This document shows, one piece after another, positions 29,134 to 39,176 of a stretch of DNA of 64,000 bases. A program made the position numbers and the translations under genes. A model generated the notes under the pieces. That model did not search any database and was not told the DNA's origin. It worked only from the letters and a program-made list of their open reading frames with translations. Origin of the DNA: Pantoea sp. WMus005. Lineage in GTDB: Bacteria; Pseudomonadota; Gammaproteobacteria; Enterobacterales; Enterobacteriaceae. How positions within the stretch are numbered: the first letter of the stretch is position 1; each line of letters starts with the position of its first letter. The stretch covers positions 744,001 through 808,000 of the forward strand of contig NZ_JACBXU010000001.1 in the NCBI RefSeq assembly GCF_013415305.1. The letters run 5' to 3'.

Positions 29134-31219
29134 TAACCTGGCCGTAAAGCTACGTTTACCGGGCTTTAAAGATATGCAGTGGCAGGTACTGGCCGGGCCG
29201 GTACTGATCCTGATGATCCTGTCGATGATGGTTCTGCCATTACCGCCGTTTATCCTCGATCTGCTGTTCACCTTTAACATTGCGCTGTCGATCATGATCC
29301 TGCTGGTGGCGATGTTCACCCAGCGGACCCTGGAGTTCGCGGCGTTCCCGACCATTCTGCTGTTCTCGACATTGCTGCGTCTGGCGCTGAACGTCGCCTC
29401 GACGCGTATCATCCTGATGGAAGGGCACACCGGTGCCGCCGCAGCGGGACAGGTCGTTGAAGCGTTCGGCCACTTCCTGGTGGGCGGTAACTTTGCCATC
29501 GGTATCGTGGTGTTTATCATCCTCGTGATCATCAACTTTATGGTTATCACCAAGGGTGCCGGTCGTATCGCTGAAGTGGGCGCGCGCTTTGTGCTGGACG
29601 GGATGCCAGGTAAGCAGATGGCGATCGATGCCGACCTCAACGCCGGTCTGATCGGCGAAGATGAGGCCAAACGCCGCCGTGCTGAAGTGACCCAGGAAGC
29701 TGACTTCTACGGTTCGATGGACGGTGCGAGTAAGTTCGTTCGTGGTGATGCCGTTGCCGGTATCATGATCATGGTCATCAACGTCATCGGCGGCCTGCTG
29801 GTGGGCGTGGTGCAGCACGGTATGGATGCAGGCCATGCCGCAGAGACCTATACGCTACTGACCATCGGTGATGGTCTGGTTGCGCAGATCCCGGCGCTGG
29901 TGATCTCCACCGCTGCCGGTGTTATCGTGACGCGCGTCGCCACCGATCAGGATGTCGGCGAGCAGATGGTCACTCAGCTGTTCAAGGATCCTCGCGTACT
30001 GATGCTCAGCGCCGGGGTGATTGGCCTGCTGGGTCTGGTGCCTGGCATGCCTAACTTCGTCTTCCTGCTGTTCACCGCCGCCTTACTGGGTCTGGCCTGG
30101 TGGTTGCGTGGTCGCGAAGCTCAGCCGAAGAAGAAAGTGGACGTTGCAGGCAGCATCAGCAACAAACCGGCAGACACGCCAGCCGCCACCGAAGCGTCGT
30201 GGACTGATGTGCAGCTGGAAGATACGCTGGGTATGGAAGTGGGCTATCGCCTGATTCCGATGGTCGATCATCAGCAAAACGGTGAGCTGCTGGGACGTAT
30301 CCGCAGTATTCGCAAGAAGGTTGCTCAGGATGTTGGTTTCCTGCCGCCCGTGGTGCATATCCGCGACAACATGGATCTGCCACCTGCGCGCTATCGCATC
30401 CTGATGAAAGGGGTGGAGATTGGCAGCGGTGATGCCTATCCTGGCCGCTGGATGGCGATTAACCCTGGCACAGCTGCCGGCAGTCTGCCGGGCGAAGCAA
30501 CCGTCGATCCGGCCTTTGGTCTGGCGGCGGTCTGGATTGACAGCGCACTGAAAGAGCAGGCGCAGATTCAGGGCTTTACCGTGGTTGAAGCCAGTACTGT
30601 CGTAGCAACCCACCTCAACCATCTGATTGGCCAGTTTGCCAGCGAGCTGTTTGGCCGTCAGGAAGCACAGCAGCTGCTGGATCGTGTTAGCCAGGAGATG
30701 CCGAAGCTGACTGAAGATCTGGTGCCAGGTGTGATCTCACTGACCACGCTGCACAAGGTGCTGCAGAACCTGCTGGTGGAGCGGGTATCGATTCGCGATA
30801 TGCGGACCATCATCGAAACGCTGGCAGAGCATGCGCCGGTGCAGAGCGATCCGCAGGAACTGACCAGCGTGGTACGTGTGGCGCTGGGCCGTGCGATTAC
30901 TCAGCAGTGGTTCCCGGGCAATGAAGAAGTGCAGGTTATCGGGCTGGATTCCACGCTTGAACGTCTGCTGTTACAGGCGTTGCAGGGCGGTGGCGGACTG
31001 GAGCCGGGTCTGGCCGATCGGCTGTTAAGTCAGGCACAGGCGGCATTGCAGCGTCAGGAGATGCTGGGTGCGCCGCCGGTGTTGCTGGTCAATCATCCGC
31101 TGCGAGCACTGCTGGCGAGATTTCTGCGCCGCAATCTGCCACAGCTGGTGGTGCTCTCCAATCTGGAACTGAGCGACAACCGCCAGATCCGTATGACTGC
31201 GACCATCGGAGGCAAATGA
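29126..31219 (+). CDS. flhA: Flagellar export gate protein FlhA
   Basis: Large export-gate subunit that forms a nonameric ring and docks export chaperones. Eight membrane helices (about 20-320) include the FHIPEP signature region RLALNVASTRIIL and the charged loop GARFVLDGMPGKQMAIDADL. The soluble C-terminal domain spans about 360-697. 697 aa (E. coli 692). I use the ATG at 29126 (MANNLAVKLR), overlapping the last codons of flhB, matching the E. coli start; an in-frame ATG lies 7 codons upstream inside flhB. Confidence 0.96.
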   Translation: MANNLAVKLRLPGFKDMQWQVLAGPVLILMILSMMVLPLPPFILDLLFTFNIALSIMILLVAMFTQRTLEFAAFPTILLFSTLLRLALNVASTRIILMEGHTGAAAAGQVVEAFGHFLVGGNFAIGIVVFIILVIINFMVITKGAGRIAEVGARFVLDGMPGKQMAIDADLNAGLIGEDEAKRRRAEVTQEADFYGSMDGASKFVRGDAVAGIMIMVINVIGGLLVGVVQHGMDAGHAAETYTLLTIGDGLVAQIPALVISTAAGVIVTRVATDQDVGEQMVTQLFKDPRVLMLSAGVIGLLGLVPGMPNFVFLLFTAALLGLAWWLRGREAQPKKKVDVAGSISNKPADTPAATEASWTDVQLEDTLGMEVGYRLIPMVDHQQNGELLGRIRSIRKKVAQDVGFLPPVVHIRDNMDLPPARYRILMKGVEIGSGDAYPGRWMAINPGTAAGSLPGEATVDPAFGLAAVWIDSALKEQAQIQGFTVVEASTVVATHLNHLIGQFASELFGRQEAQQLLDRVSQEMPKLTEDLVPGVISLTTLHKVLQNLLVERVSIRDMRTIIETLAEHAPVQSDPQELTSVVRVALGRAITQQWFPGNEEVQVIGLDSTLERLLLQALQGGGGLEPGLADRLLSQAQAALQRQEMLGAPPVLLVNHPLRALLARFLRRNLPQLVVLSNLELSDNRQIRMTATIGGK

Positions 31220-31611
31220 TGCGCTGGCTGGTGACTGCCGTGTTAATACTGCCGCTGATGGCTCAGGCGGCTGGGGGGGCCTGGAGCGGCACGGCCAACG
31301 GGCCGCTGCTGGCGAATCGAGGCAGCTGGCAACGGGCGCAACCGCTGACGCCTCCCGCCGACGTCAGTGGGGAAGTCAGCATCATTAACTGGCGTTATGA
31401 GCTGAGCAGGCCGGCCCCGTCTGGCATGGAAGTGCGGCTGTGTGGCGAACAGCGTTGCACGTCGCTTGAGGGCGCCAGCGGCACCACGCGCGGTCTGGCT
31501 CATCTGAACGCGGGTGAAACGCTGCACATGGTGTTTGGTTTTGCCGGCAGCGGGGCGCTGCCACCCGGCTTACGGGTGGTGAGCAGCGAAGTGATGGTCA
31601 ATTACGAATAA
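31216..31611 (+). CDS. flhE: Flagellar protein FlhE
   Basis: Periplasmic accessory protein of the flagellar export apparatus, thought to limit proton leak through the gate. A signal peptide (RWLVTAVLILPLMAQA, cleavage after about residue 19) precedes the mature domain GAWSGTANGPLLANRGSWQ, with a Cys pair (CGEQRC) and a final beta-rich SSEVMVNYE. 131 aa (E. coli 130). ATG overlaps the flhA stop by 4 bases (ATGA). Last gene of flhBAE. Confidence 0.93.
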   Translation: MMRWLVTAVLILPLMAQAAGGAWSGTANGPLLANRGSWQRAQPLTPPADVSGEVSIINWRYELSRPAPSGMEVRLCGEQRCTSLEGASGTTRGLAHLNAGETLHMVFGFAGSGALPPGLRVVSSEVMVNYE

Positions 31612-31751
31612 TGAATCAGCAACTATGATTCAGGCGCGGGATACGCCGATGCCCATCAGATATGTGCATCGGCTATTGGGTCGCTGACAGAGCAACGATT
31701 AACGCACCTGCTACCAGCCGGTAAATCAGGCACCGACGTATAGGTCAGAAT
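31612..31751. other. Gap between flhE and the aldo/keto reductase gene
   Basis: A CCGATGC/GCATCGG imperfect dyad lies near 31647-31675, a possible terminator without a T-run. E. coli has yecT in the interval between flhE and argS; none is visible here. Confidence 0.4.
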
Positions 31752-32750
31752 TCAGGCATTAACGCCTTTCATTCCCTCTTCAGAGTAGCGCCCGCCTTTA
31801 ACCTCAATCTGCTGATGAATACTCTTTAGCAACCGGAGGTCTTGCTCCTCCAGCTCGATATCTGCAGCCTGCGCATTTTCAGTGAGATAAGCGATCTGTT
31901 TAGTCCCCGGAATCGGAACAATTTTTTCATACTGTGCCAGTAGCCAGGCCAGCGCGATCTGGCCGGTGGTGGCGTGATATTTCTCCGCCAGCGGCGTCAC
32001 CGCGTTAAGAAGCTGGAGATTGTGATCAATATTTTCCTGCTGGAAGCGGTCATTGTTTTTGCGGAAATCACCCTCGGCAAAATCACTGTTTTTACGGTAT
32101 TTACCGGTCAGGAACCCTCTGCCCAGCGGGGAATAGGGCACCAGACCGATACCGAGCTTTTTCACCGTGGGCAGAATGTCTTTCTCAATGTCCCGCGTCC
32201 AGAGTGAATACTCCGTCTGCAGCGCGGCCAGCGGGTGGATCGCCTGCGCCCGGTTCAGTGTTGCGGCAGAGGCTTCACACAGCCCAATCCGGGCGATCTT
32301 TCCTTCCTGCACCAGACGGCTGAGACACTGCATGCTCTCCTCAATCGGCGTCGCCGGACTGATGCGGTGCAGATAAAAGAGGTCGATACGTTCGACGCCC
32401 AGTCGTTTCAGGGAGGCATGGCAGCTGCGGGTAATGTAGTCCGGCTGATTGTTGATGGTGCGGGCATAGGCCTCATCTGCCGGACGCTCAATACCACATT
32501 TGGTGGCGACGGTGAACTTCAGGCGTTCAGCCTTGCTCATCCCGGCAAGAAACTGACCGATCAACTGCTCATTGTGGCCACGTCCGTAAAGATCGGCGGT
32601 ATCGATGAAGGTGATATCCAGGTCGCGCAGCTGGCTGAGCAGTTGCAGGGAATGACGATCATCAGTCTGACCATAAAATTCGCTGAGCCCCATTGCGCCA
32701 TAGCCGATGGCGCTGACGTCCAGACCCTGAGTTAACGTTCGCTTTTTCAT
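31752..32750 (-). CDS. Aldo/keto reductase
   Basis: NADPH-dependent (alpha/beta)8-barrel oxidoreductase of 332 aa. The catalytic tetrad is readable: Asp in TFIDTADLYG, Tyr in the same motif, Lys in VATKCG, His in LFYLHR. The cofactor-binding end has GLVPYSPLGRGFLTGKY and PIPGTKQ. It belongs to the YakC/AKR13-like group acting on aldehydes and ketones; the substrate is unknown. I start at the ATG at 32750 (MKKRTLTQG), 4 bases from AGGAGAG, not 8 codons upstream. A LysR regulator gene lies 155 bases upstream on the same strand and is a candidate controller. Confidence 0.88.
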   Translation of the reverse strand: MKKRTLTQGLDVSAIGYGAMGLSEFYGQTDDRHSLQLLSQLRDLDITFIDTADLYGRGHNEQLIGQFLAGMSKAERLKFTVATKCGIERPADEAYARTINNQPDYITRSCHASLKRLGVERIDLFYLHRISPATPIEESMQCLSRLVQEGKIARIGLCEASAATLNRAQAIHPLAALQTEYSLWTRDIEKDILPTVKKLGIGLVPYSPLGRGFLTGKYRKNSDFAEGDFRKNNDRFQQENIDHNLQLLNAVTPLAEKYHATTGQIALAWLLAQYEKIVPIPGTKQIAYLTENAQAADIELEEQDLRLLKSIHQQIEVKGGRYSEEGMKGVNA

Positions 32751-32905
32751 TGTCTCTCCTCGTAAGTGAGACACGATTGTTTCACTCCGCGTTAAAGCAA
32801 TGAATTGCTCTTTCCGTCATGCAAAAAAGGTATCAGTGAAGTGAGGGATTCAGACAGCAACTGAACGGAGGGTACTTCGACTCAGCCGCGCGTAGAGGCA
32901 TCGCT

Positions 32906-33823
32906 TTACGCGGGCTGCGAAAGTGCATGCAGCGCATCAAGAACCGCCGCATTTTTTTCATCGGCGCGAATAGCCGCATAAACATCAATTGCCAGCTGTT
33001 GCGCAGCGCCTTCCGTCAGCGGGCGATAACAGAGTCCTGCCTGGTTAAAGGTACATTTTGACTGCGGCATCAGGGCGAATCCCTTGCCTCTGGCGATGTG
33101 CGATAGCATCAGCAGGGAATCATCCGGCTCTCTCAGCCGTTTCAGCGTGACGCTGAGCGTGGCGAAGTAGCGCTCGCACTTATCGTAAAACTGCGGATTG
33201 GCACTGCGTGCAAACCAGAACAACGGCAGGTCAGCGAGCATGTCCAGCGAGACGTTTTGCCGCAGGCTGGCTGGGTGCGTCGACGGTATAGCGACGAGCA
33301 GCGGCTCGCGGTAAACCCAGGCGTACCGGACGACCTCTTCGGCTTCGGGCCCTTTTTCGCCGGTGAGGATCAAATCCAGGTTGTTTTTCGCCAGGCTCTG
33401 GAGCAGCTGAGCGGAAGTCAGGCTGGGCATCTCCATCTCATCGCGGGCAAGGAAACTGGCGAGCTGCTTATTGAGCGGCGCGATCAGTTCAAAGTTCAGC
33501 GTGCGGGTCAACCCGATGCGCAGCTGTGCGGCGGCGGGCTGTGCTGCCTGCTTTAAGGCACTTAATGCTGTCAGGATCGCTTCTGCTTTCGCGACCAGCG
33601 CACGGCCAGCTTCGGTAAGTGTTACCGCGTGGGTTGTGCGACTGAACAGCGACTGACCGAGCAGGTTTTCCAGGCTTTGGATCTGGCGGGTGAGCGGAGG
33701 CTGCGTCATGTTAAGTCGTTCTGCGGCACGGCGAAAATTAAGCTCGTGGGCGACAGCCAGAAAGCACTGCAACTGCCTGATGGTGGGGAGGTGGCTGCTG
33801 ATAAGGTGTGCGGCGACAGACAT
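32906..33823 (-). CDS. LysR-family transcriptional regulator
   Basis: 305-aa LTTR. The winged helix-turn-helix is at about 17-76: LNFRRAAERLNMTQPPLTRQ is the recognition region, then LENLLGQSLF. A periplasmic-binding-like effector domain follows (about 105-300). ATG at 33823 lies just after AGGAGAGTGTT; a much longer frame running upstream would invade argS and is not used. LTTRs usually act on adjacent genes; the aldo/keto reductase gene 155 bases downstream on the same strand is the likely target, which is inference. The pair is inserted between flhE and argS relative to E. coli. Confidence 0.9.
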   Translation of the reverse strand: MSVAAHLISSHLPTIRQLQCFLAVAHELNFRRAAERLNMTQPPLTRQIQSLENLLGQSLFSRTTHAVTLTEAGRALVAKAEAILTALSALKQAAQPAAAQLRIGLTRTLNFELIAPLNKQLASFLARDEMEMPSLTSAQLLQSLAKNNLDLILTGEKGPEAEEVVRYAWVYREPLLVAIPSTHPASLRQNVSLDMLADLPLFWFARSANPQFYDKCERYFATLSVTLKRLREPDDSLLMLSHIARGKGFALMPQSKCTFNQAGLCYRPLTEGAAQQLAIDVYAAIRADEKNAAVLDALHALSQPA

Positions 33824-33912
33824 AACACTCTCCTGTTGCGGAGATTCAGGGGCATTCAGGGAGGTTAACTGAGAGCAGAGACGGAGAGGGTAAACCCTCT
33901 CCGTTTCTGAGA

Positions 33913-35643
33913 CTACATGCGCTCGACGGTGTCGATACCCAGCGTATCCAGACCCTGCTTCAGCGTTTTCGCCGTCAGCGCGGCCAACTGCAGTCGGCTC
34001 AGACGGGTTGCTTCTGACTCTGCGCTGAGGATCGGGCAGTGCTCGTAGAAGCCAGAGAACAGACCCGCCAGATCGTAGAGATAAGCACACATCACATGCG
34101 GTGTACCGTCACGAGCCACCTGAGTGATAACCTCTTCGAACTGCAGCAGACGGGTGGCCAGTTGCGCTTCACGCTCCTCACTGATCACAATCGCCGCATC
34201 CAGCGAATCGGCATCAATGCCCGCTTTGCGGAACACGGAGAGCACGCGGGTGTAGGCATACTGCATGTAAGGCGCGGTGTTGCCTTCAAACGCCAGCATG
34301 TTATCCCAGTCGAAGATGTAATCGGTGGTGCGGCTTTTTGACAGGTCAGCGTATTTCACCGCGCTGATGCCAACCACTTCTGCCAGCGTTTTCACTTCCG
34401 CTTCGCTCATCTCCGGGTTCTTCTCACGCACCAGTGTGTAGGCACGCTGATAAGCTTCATCCAGCAGATCGGAGAGCTTGATGGTGCCGCCGCTGCGGGT
34501 TTTGAACGGACGGCCATCCTTGCCCAGCATCATGCCGAATGCATGGTGCTCCAGCGGCACAGATGCCGGTACATAACCCGCTTTACGCACGATGGTCCAG
34601 GCCTGGACCAGATGCTGATGCTGGCGTGAGTCGATGTAATAAAGCACACGATCGGCTTTCAGCGTTTCGTAACGATATTTCGCACAGGCGATATCGGTGG
34701 TGGTATAGAGGTAGCCGCCATCCTTTTTCTGGATGATGACGCCCATCGGCTCACCTTCTTTGTTCTGGAATTCATCCAGGAACACCACGGTCGCGCCTTC
34801 ACTCTCGACCGCTAAGCCTTTCTGCTTCAGGTCGGAGACGATGCCAGGCAGCATATCGTTATAGAGACTTTCACCCATGACATCCTTGCGCGTCAGGGTC
34901 ACGTTCATGCGGTCATAGATTTTCTGGTTCTGACTCATGGTGATGTCGACCAGTTTCTTCCACATCTGGCGGCAATATTCATCGCCACCCTGGAGCTTCA
35001 CGACATAGCTGCGTGCGCGCTCGGCAAACTCAGGATCTTCATCATAGGTGCGCTTGGCTTCACGGTAGAAGCCTTCGAGATCGGCCAGCGCCATCTCTGC
35101 GTGATCTTCATTCTGCTGCTTTTCCAGAAACGCGATCAACATGCCGAACTGCGTACCCCAGTCGCCCACGTGGTTGGCGCGGATCACTTTATGACCCAGG
35201 AACTCCAGCGTGCGCACCGCCGCGTCACCAATGATGGTGGAGCGGACGTGGCCAACGTGCATCTCTTTGGCGACGTTAGGCGCAGAGTAGTCGACCACGA
35301 TAGTCTGCGGCTCGGCCAGCTGCACGCCCAGGCGCTGCAGACTCAGTGCTTCACGGGCGTGGGTTGCCAGCCAGTTGTGGTCCAGGAAGATATTGATAAA
35401 GCCTGGCCCGGCAATTTCAACCTTGCTGGCGATGCCGGTCAGGTCGAGGTGCTGAATCACCGTTTCCGCTAATTGTCGCGGTGCCTGTCCCAGCTTTTTT
35501 GCCACAGCCATAATGCCGTTGGCCTGATAGTCTCCAAACTGAACCCGGGCGGACTGACGAACCTGCGGTTCGCAATCGGCGGGTGCGCCGGCTAAAACCA
35601 TTGCCTGACTGACTTTTGCGGAAAGAAGTGCCTGAATATTCAC
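33913..35643 (-). CDS. argS: Arginyl-tRNA synthetase
   Basis: Class I synthetase charging tRNA-Arg. The N-terminal Add1-type domain begins [14 protein letters not shown]. The HIGH-type signature is in [20 protein letters not shown], the anticodon-binding helical domain is C-terminal, and it ends [12 protein letters not shown]. There is no canonical KMSKS, as is normal for most ArgRS. I start at GTG 35643 after AAGGTAAC, giving 576 aa against 577 in E. coli; longer upstream starts have no counterpart. Confidence 0.96.
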   Translation of the reverse strand: MNIQALLSAKVSQAMVLAGAPADCEPQVRQSARVQFGDYQANGIMAVAKKLGQAPRQLAETVIQHLDLTGIASKVEIAGPGFINIFLDHNWLATHAREALSLQRLGVQLAEPQTIVVDYSAPNVAKEMHVGHVRSTIIGDAAVRTLEFLGHKVIRANHVGDWGTQFGMLIAFLEKQQNEDHAEMALADLEGFYREAKRTYDEDPEFAERARSYVVKLQGGDEYCRQMWKKLVDITMSQNQKIYDRMNVTLTRKDVMGESLYNDMLPGIVSDLKQKGLAVESEGATVVFLDEFQNKEGEPMGVIIQKKDGGYLYTTTDIACAKYRYETLKADRVLYYIDSRQHQHLVQAWTIVRKAGYVPASVPLEHHAFGMMLGKDGRPFKTRSGGTIKLSDLLDEAYQRAYTLVREKNPEMSEAEVKTLAEVVGISAVKYADLSKSRTTDYIFDWDNMLAFEGNTAPYMQYAYTRVLSVFRKAGIDADSLDAAIVISEEREAQLATRLLQFEEVITQVARDGTPHVMCAYLYDLAGLFSGFYEHCPILSAESEATRLSRLQLAALTAKTLKQGLDTLGIDTVERM

Positions 35644-35854
35644 CGGGTTACCTTCATATGCTGAACAATGCCCTGACCTGCTAAGCCGGGCTGTCATCAT
35701 CTTGCCTGAGTGCATCGCGTAACGGATTGGCGGAAACGGATGGGGCAGACAAAACGGAAAAAAATGAGGGGAAAAGTATACGTGAAATGTGGGTGGGCGT
35801 CAGCAGTTGGATGAAGCGGGGAAACAGAGCTGAAGAAGATGTTTCCCTGAGGCG

Positions 35855-35977
35855 TTAACGACGTCGTAAGTGACGGCGTGGGTTCTTTACGCTTTTATCT
35901 TCACGCACCTTCCAATGGCGGGAAATTGCAAATCCCATCAATGCGATCAGGACAGCGACAACGATGAGCATAGACAT
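35855..35977 (-). CDS. Small basic membrane protein, 40 aa
   Basis: ATG behind AAGGAAT (8-base spacer). The N-terminus is a hydrophobic helix (MSMLIVVAVLIALMGFAI), followed by a strongly basic tail with eight Arg/Lys in the last 17 residues, ending LRRR. Likely a single-pass inner-membrane micro-protein with cytoplasmic C-terminus by the positive-inside rule. It sits 211 bases upstream of argS on the same strand. I do not recognise a named family, and function is unknown. The ribosome site, helix and tail pattern make it a better candidate than a random frame. Confidence 0.6.
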   Translation of the reverse strand: MSMLIVVAVLIALMGFAISRHWKVREDKSVKNPRRHLRRR

Positions 35978-36282
35978 AGAGCCATTCCTTTTGGTTGTGT
36001 TAGGTCAAATTTATAGGAAGGCAGGGAAGGCTGCAATTGTTTGCCCTTCAAATGAGAGTTATCTTATTGTATTAAAGAAGTTGATTTAAATCATTAACTT
36101 AACATGCTTTCATCAAGCAACTGGTGGCCCTAAACAGGAGATAAATCCGAAATGAAAGATGTTATTATACGGTTTTGCATTAAATTTCAGCCCAAATAAG
36201 ATGAATCTTACCATTATGTGACGCTGAGAACGCGGCGCACAATAAACCAGACTGATTATAAATGCTAAACAAATAGAGAGGA
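35978..36282. other. Intergenic region before yecM
   Basis: About 300 AT-rich bases with divergent promoters for the 40-aa gene and yecM. A 15-codon frame (MKDVIIRFCIKFQPK) at about 36151-36198 follows an AGGAGA 12 bases upstream; this is probably too far to be a good ribosome site. No hairpin terminator seen. Confidence 0.4.
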
Positions 36283-36852
36283 ATGAGGGTGGTGGAGCGA
36301 ACTTTTCCGGCAGAATTGGATGATTTAAAGACAGATTTAGGACGTTTTGAGGAATCGTTGCAAAATTTTGCGCAAAGACTGGGTTTGTGCCTTAACGAAC
36401 TGGAAGTGGATCATATTTCGGTGCGTTGTCATCAGGACACGACGGCGAACCGCTGGCAACAAGGCCTGCAGCAGATTGGCACCGAGTTTTCGGCTGCAAT
36501 GATCAACGGACGGCAGATTTGCCTGTTTAAACTCCATGATCCGCTGGTGGTCGCGGGCAGGCAGATTGATGTCGTTGAACTGCCGTGGCCGGGTGAAAAG
36601 CGTTACCGCCATGAAGGCTGGGAGCATATAGAGGTGGTGTTACGCGGCGATCATCAGACGCTGGGCATGCGAGCGATGGCGTTACTATCCGATGAGGCAC
36701 TGACGCAGCCGGGTATTTCTTTTAAAACCAGCTCTCCACAGGGCGAGAATGAACGTCTGCCCAATCCGACCCTTGCGGTGACGGATGGGCAGACGACAAT
36801 CAAGTTTCACCCGTGGCGACTGGAGGAGATTGTCGCCAGCGAACAGAACTAG
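36283..36852 (+). CDS. yecM: YecM family protein (VOC-like predicted metal-binding)
   Basis: Conserved protein of unknown function with a glyoxalase/VOC-type fold in E. coli. Highly conserved segments: DHISVRCHQDTTANRW, INGRQICLFKLHDPL, ELPWPGEKRYRHEGWEHIE with the likely metal-ligand His/Glu, and ERLPNPTLAVTDGQTTIKFHPW. About 189 aa, close to the family norm. The first ATG is only 1-2 bases from GAGAGGA; GTG at 36289 or 36292 would be better spaced, so the start may be 2-3 codons later. It overlaps the next gene tail-to-tail by 4 bases. Confidence 0.9.
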   Translation: MRVVERTFPAELDDLKTDLGRFEESLQNFAQRLGLCLNELEVDHISVRCHQDTTANRWQQGLQQIGTEFSAAMINGRQICLFKLHDPLVVAGRQIDVVELPWPGEKRYRHEGWEHIEVVLRGDHQTLGMRAMALLSDEALTQPGISFKTSSPQGENERLPNPTLAVTDGQTTIKFHPWRLEEIVASEQN

Positions 36853-37994
36853 ATGCGGGCGGCCACGGCGCGCTTCAGGCGCGCCACCGCTTCATCCAGG
36901 AGGGCACGGGTACAGCCGAAGTTGAGCCGGACAAACTGGTCATTGCCAAACTCGCGTCCGGCCGTTAAGCCCAGCCCGTGCTTCTCAAAATAGAGGGCAG
37001 GGCTGGCCACGCCCAGCGCGCTGGCATCGATCCAGGCGAGATAGGTCGCTTCCGGCGCAGCGACGGACAGGCCAGTCATTTTATTGACCTGCGACACCAG
37101 CCAGTCACGGTTACTGCGCAGATAGGCGTTCTGTGCGTTCAGCCAGGGTTCACCTTCGCGCCATGCTGCTGCCGCTGCAGTGAGTGCGAGAATATCCACA
37201 TCCGGCACAATGCCGCGTCGCAACCGGTTAAAGCGTGCGCGCAGTTCGGCGTTGGGTATGATGGCGATGGACGCACCCAGACCGGCAATATTGAAACTCT
37301 TGGAGGGTGACATCAGCGTCACACTGCGCTGCGCCGCCTCTTCACTCAGTGAAGCAAATGGAATGTGCTGAACGCCTGGTTCCAGTAACACATCGCTGTG
37401 GATCTCATCAGAACAGACAATCAGATTGTGCTGCTGCGCAAATTCCAGCTGCGCCTGAAGTTCCTCGCGGCGATAGACAGTGCCGCCCGGATTCTGCGGG
37501 TTGCACAGCATTAACAGCCGCTCTTTACCGCCTGGCTGGCCTTGAGCCGCATCCAGATCCAGCAGCCAGCGTCCTTCTTCCAGCGTTAAGGGCAGATTGA
37601 CCTGTTCCCGCTCTGCCAGTTTTGCTGCACCACGAAACGGCGGATAGATGGGCACAGGGGTGATCGTCAGCTCGTCGGGCGCGGTAAACGCCCGCACGGT
37701 GAGATTCAGTCCACACACCACGCCCGGCAACACCACAATCCACTCCGGATTAACGTGCCACTGATAGCGTGAGGCAAGCCAGGCAACGGCGCTGTCGATA
37801 AACGCTACCGGCGTGTCGCCATAGCCAAAAATCCCATGTTCGGCGCGGGCTTTAATCGCATCGATAACGCAGTCAGGCGATCGAAAATCCGTATCTGCCA
37901 CCCAAAGCGGCAGAATGTCCTGGTCCGCATATTTGTTCCATTTAAGGCTATCGCTGTGACGACGGTCTATCCGTTGGTCGAAATTGAATGCCAT
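36849..37994 (-). CDS. MalY/PatB-type C-S lyase (PLP aminotransferase fold)
   Basis: Fold-type I PLP enzyme (381 aa) of the MalY/PatB family, cleaving cystathionine or similar C-S bonds. N-terminal [20 protein letters not shown] is the family signature; [19 protein letters not shown] and [10 protein letters not shown] hold the Asn and Asp cofactor contacts, [12 protein letters not shown] the PLP lysine, and QFVRLNFGC the substrate Arg. Physiological role (methionine cycle, thiol release or regulation) is not decidable. ATG at 37994 (MAFNFDQ). Not at this locus in E. coli; it is divergent from cutC with an 85-base gap. Confidence 0.88.
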   Translation of the reverse strand: MAFNFDQRIDRRHSDSLKWNKYADQDILPLWVADTDFRSPDCVIDAIKARAEHGIFGYGDTPVAFIDSAVAWLASRYQWHVNPEWIVVLPGVVCGLNLTVRAFTAPDELTITPVPIYPPFRGAAKLAEREQVNLPLTLEEGRWLLDLDAAQGQPGGKERLLMLCNPQNPGGTVYRREELQAQLEFAQQHNLIVCSDEIHSDVLLEPGVQHIPFASLSEEAAQRSVTLMSPSKSFNIAGLGASIAIIPNAELRARFNRLRRGIVPDVDILALTAAAAAWREGEPWLNAQNAYLRSNRDWLVSQVNKMTGLSVAAPEATYLAWIDASALGVASPALYFEKHGLGLTAGREFGNDQFVRLNFGCTRALLDEAVARLKRAVAARI

Positions 37995-38079
37995 AGTTAA
38001 CTTTCCCGGTAAACTCATTCCAGCAGCCAGACTAACTGATGAATCTGCCTTGAACCAGAGTCATGTAAAGGAGAAGAGA

Positions 38080-38832
38080 ATGACCACACTGGAAATTTGC
38101 TGCTATGGCGTGGATTGCGCTGTAACTGCACAACAGGCGGGGGCCGATCGGGTGGAACTGTGTACCGCACCGCGTGAAGGCGGCCTCACCCCCTCAGCGG
38201 GCATGTTGAACGCTGTCCGGCGCGACGTTTCGATTCCGGTTCATCCTATTGTCCGGCCACGGGGTGGCGATTTTTGTTACAGCGCACGCGAATTTGAAGC
38301 GATGAAATCAGACGTCGCATTAATACGTGAACTGGGTTTCCCTGGCCTGGTGATTGGGATGCTGGACGAGGAGGCTCACATTCATCATGGTCAGATGCGG
38401 CAGATTATGGCGCTGTGTGACGGCATGGCCGTGACCTTTCACCGCGCCTTCGATCTCTGCCACAGCCCTAAACGCGCACTGGAAGCGTTAACAGATTTGG
38501 GTGTGGCGCGTATTCTGACATCCGGTCAGCAGCAGAGCGCTGAAAACGGAATTGCATTACTCAGGGAACTTAATGAGACCAGTACCGGTCCTATTATTAT
38601 GGCGGGTGCCGGCGTTCGTCTCAGCAACCTGCAAAAGTTTCTCGACATGGGGATTGAGGAAGTCCACAGCTCGGCCAGTCGCCTGCTGGCGTCGCCGATG
38701 CGTTACCGCAAAGCGGGGGTCTCCATGTGTTCAGAAGCCGAGACCGATGAGTTCAGCCGCTATTGTGTAGACGGCGATGTGGTTGAGGCGATGAAAAGCG
38801 TGATGCAGATGAGCACCGTTCGGGTCGCCTGA
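38080..38832 (+). CDS. cutC: Copper homeostasis protein CutC
   Basis: TIM-barrel cytoplasmic protein (250 aa) historically linked to copper tolerance. [27 protein letters not shown] at the N-terminus carries the conserved cysteines; [14 protein letters not shown] and [26 protein letters not shown] are family blocks. The ATG at 38080 follows AAGGAGAAG with good spacing, while a frame opening 32 codons earlier overlaps the divergent gene and is not used. Position after yecM is conserved with E. coli. Confidence 0.93.
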   Translation: MTTLEICCYGVDCAVTAQQAGADRVELCTAPREGGLTPSAGMLNAVRRDVSIPVHPIVRPRGGDFCYSAREFEAMKSDVALIRELGFPGLVIGMLDEEAHIHHGQMRQIMALCDGMAVTFHRAFDLCHSPKRALEALTDLGVARILTSGQQQSAENGIALLRELNETSTGPIIMAGAGVRLSNLQKFLDMGIEEVHSSASRLLASPMRYRKAGVSMCSEAETDEFSRYCVDGDVVEAMKSVMQMSTVRVA

Positions 38833-38890
38833 ACCACAACAGATTTTGCCGCGCAGCACGCCGATCATTGACGTGGTGTTTGCAAGTACC

Positions 38891-38922
38891 AAACCCCAGT
38901 ACAGCTTGCTGGGGTTCTTTTT
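38891..38922 (+). terminator. Terminator after cutC
   Basis: AACCCCAG/CTGGGGTT stem with a 9-base loop, followed by CTTTTTG. It lies about 60 bases past the cutC stop. Confidence 0.75.
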
Positions 38923-39176
38923 GTGTAAAGCACGCTCCGTTTGCAGTGGCATCGTTTCGCCCGGTTCAATTAAAATTCCCTGCCTTTTATGAATAATGAA
39001 TGTCATCCAGGCCGTCAGTGCCCGCCGGGAACCTGATTACAGGCATTCTCCGTCAGGCCCCTGTTGTGTCGCATCACTACTGTTAATCGGGTGATGCAGG
39101 CTGAAATCATCACAGATTACCGCTGTTCATCACTGCAGCGTTTACACTGAAAGCAATATCGCCTGGAATTGACCCT
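38923..39176. other. Gap upstream of the secreted protein gene
   Basis: Short dyads only (for example around 39063-39100, GCATCAC..GTGATGC). A minus-strand frame reaching from here into cutC is probably spurious. Confidence 0.35.

Noticed and set aside
38731..39006. 91-codon minus-strand frame across the cutC 3' end
   Set aside because: Overlaps cutC and its terminator and I see no ribosome site worth trusting.
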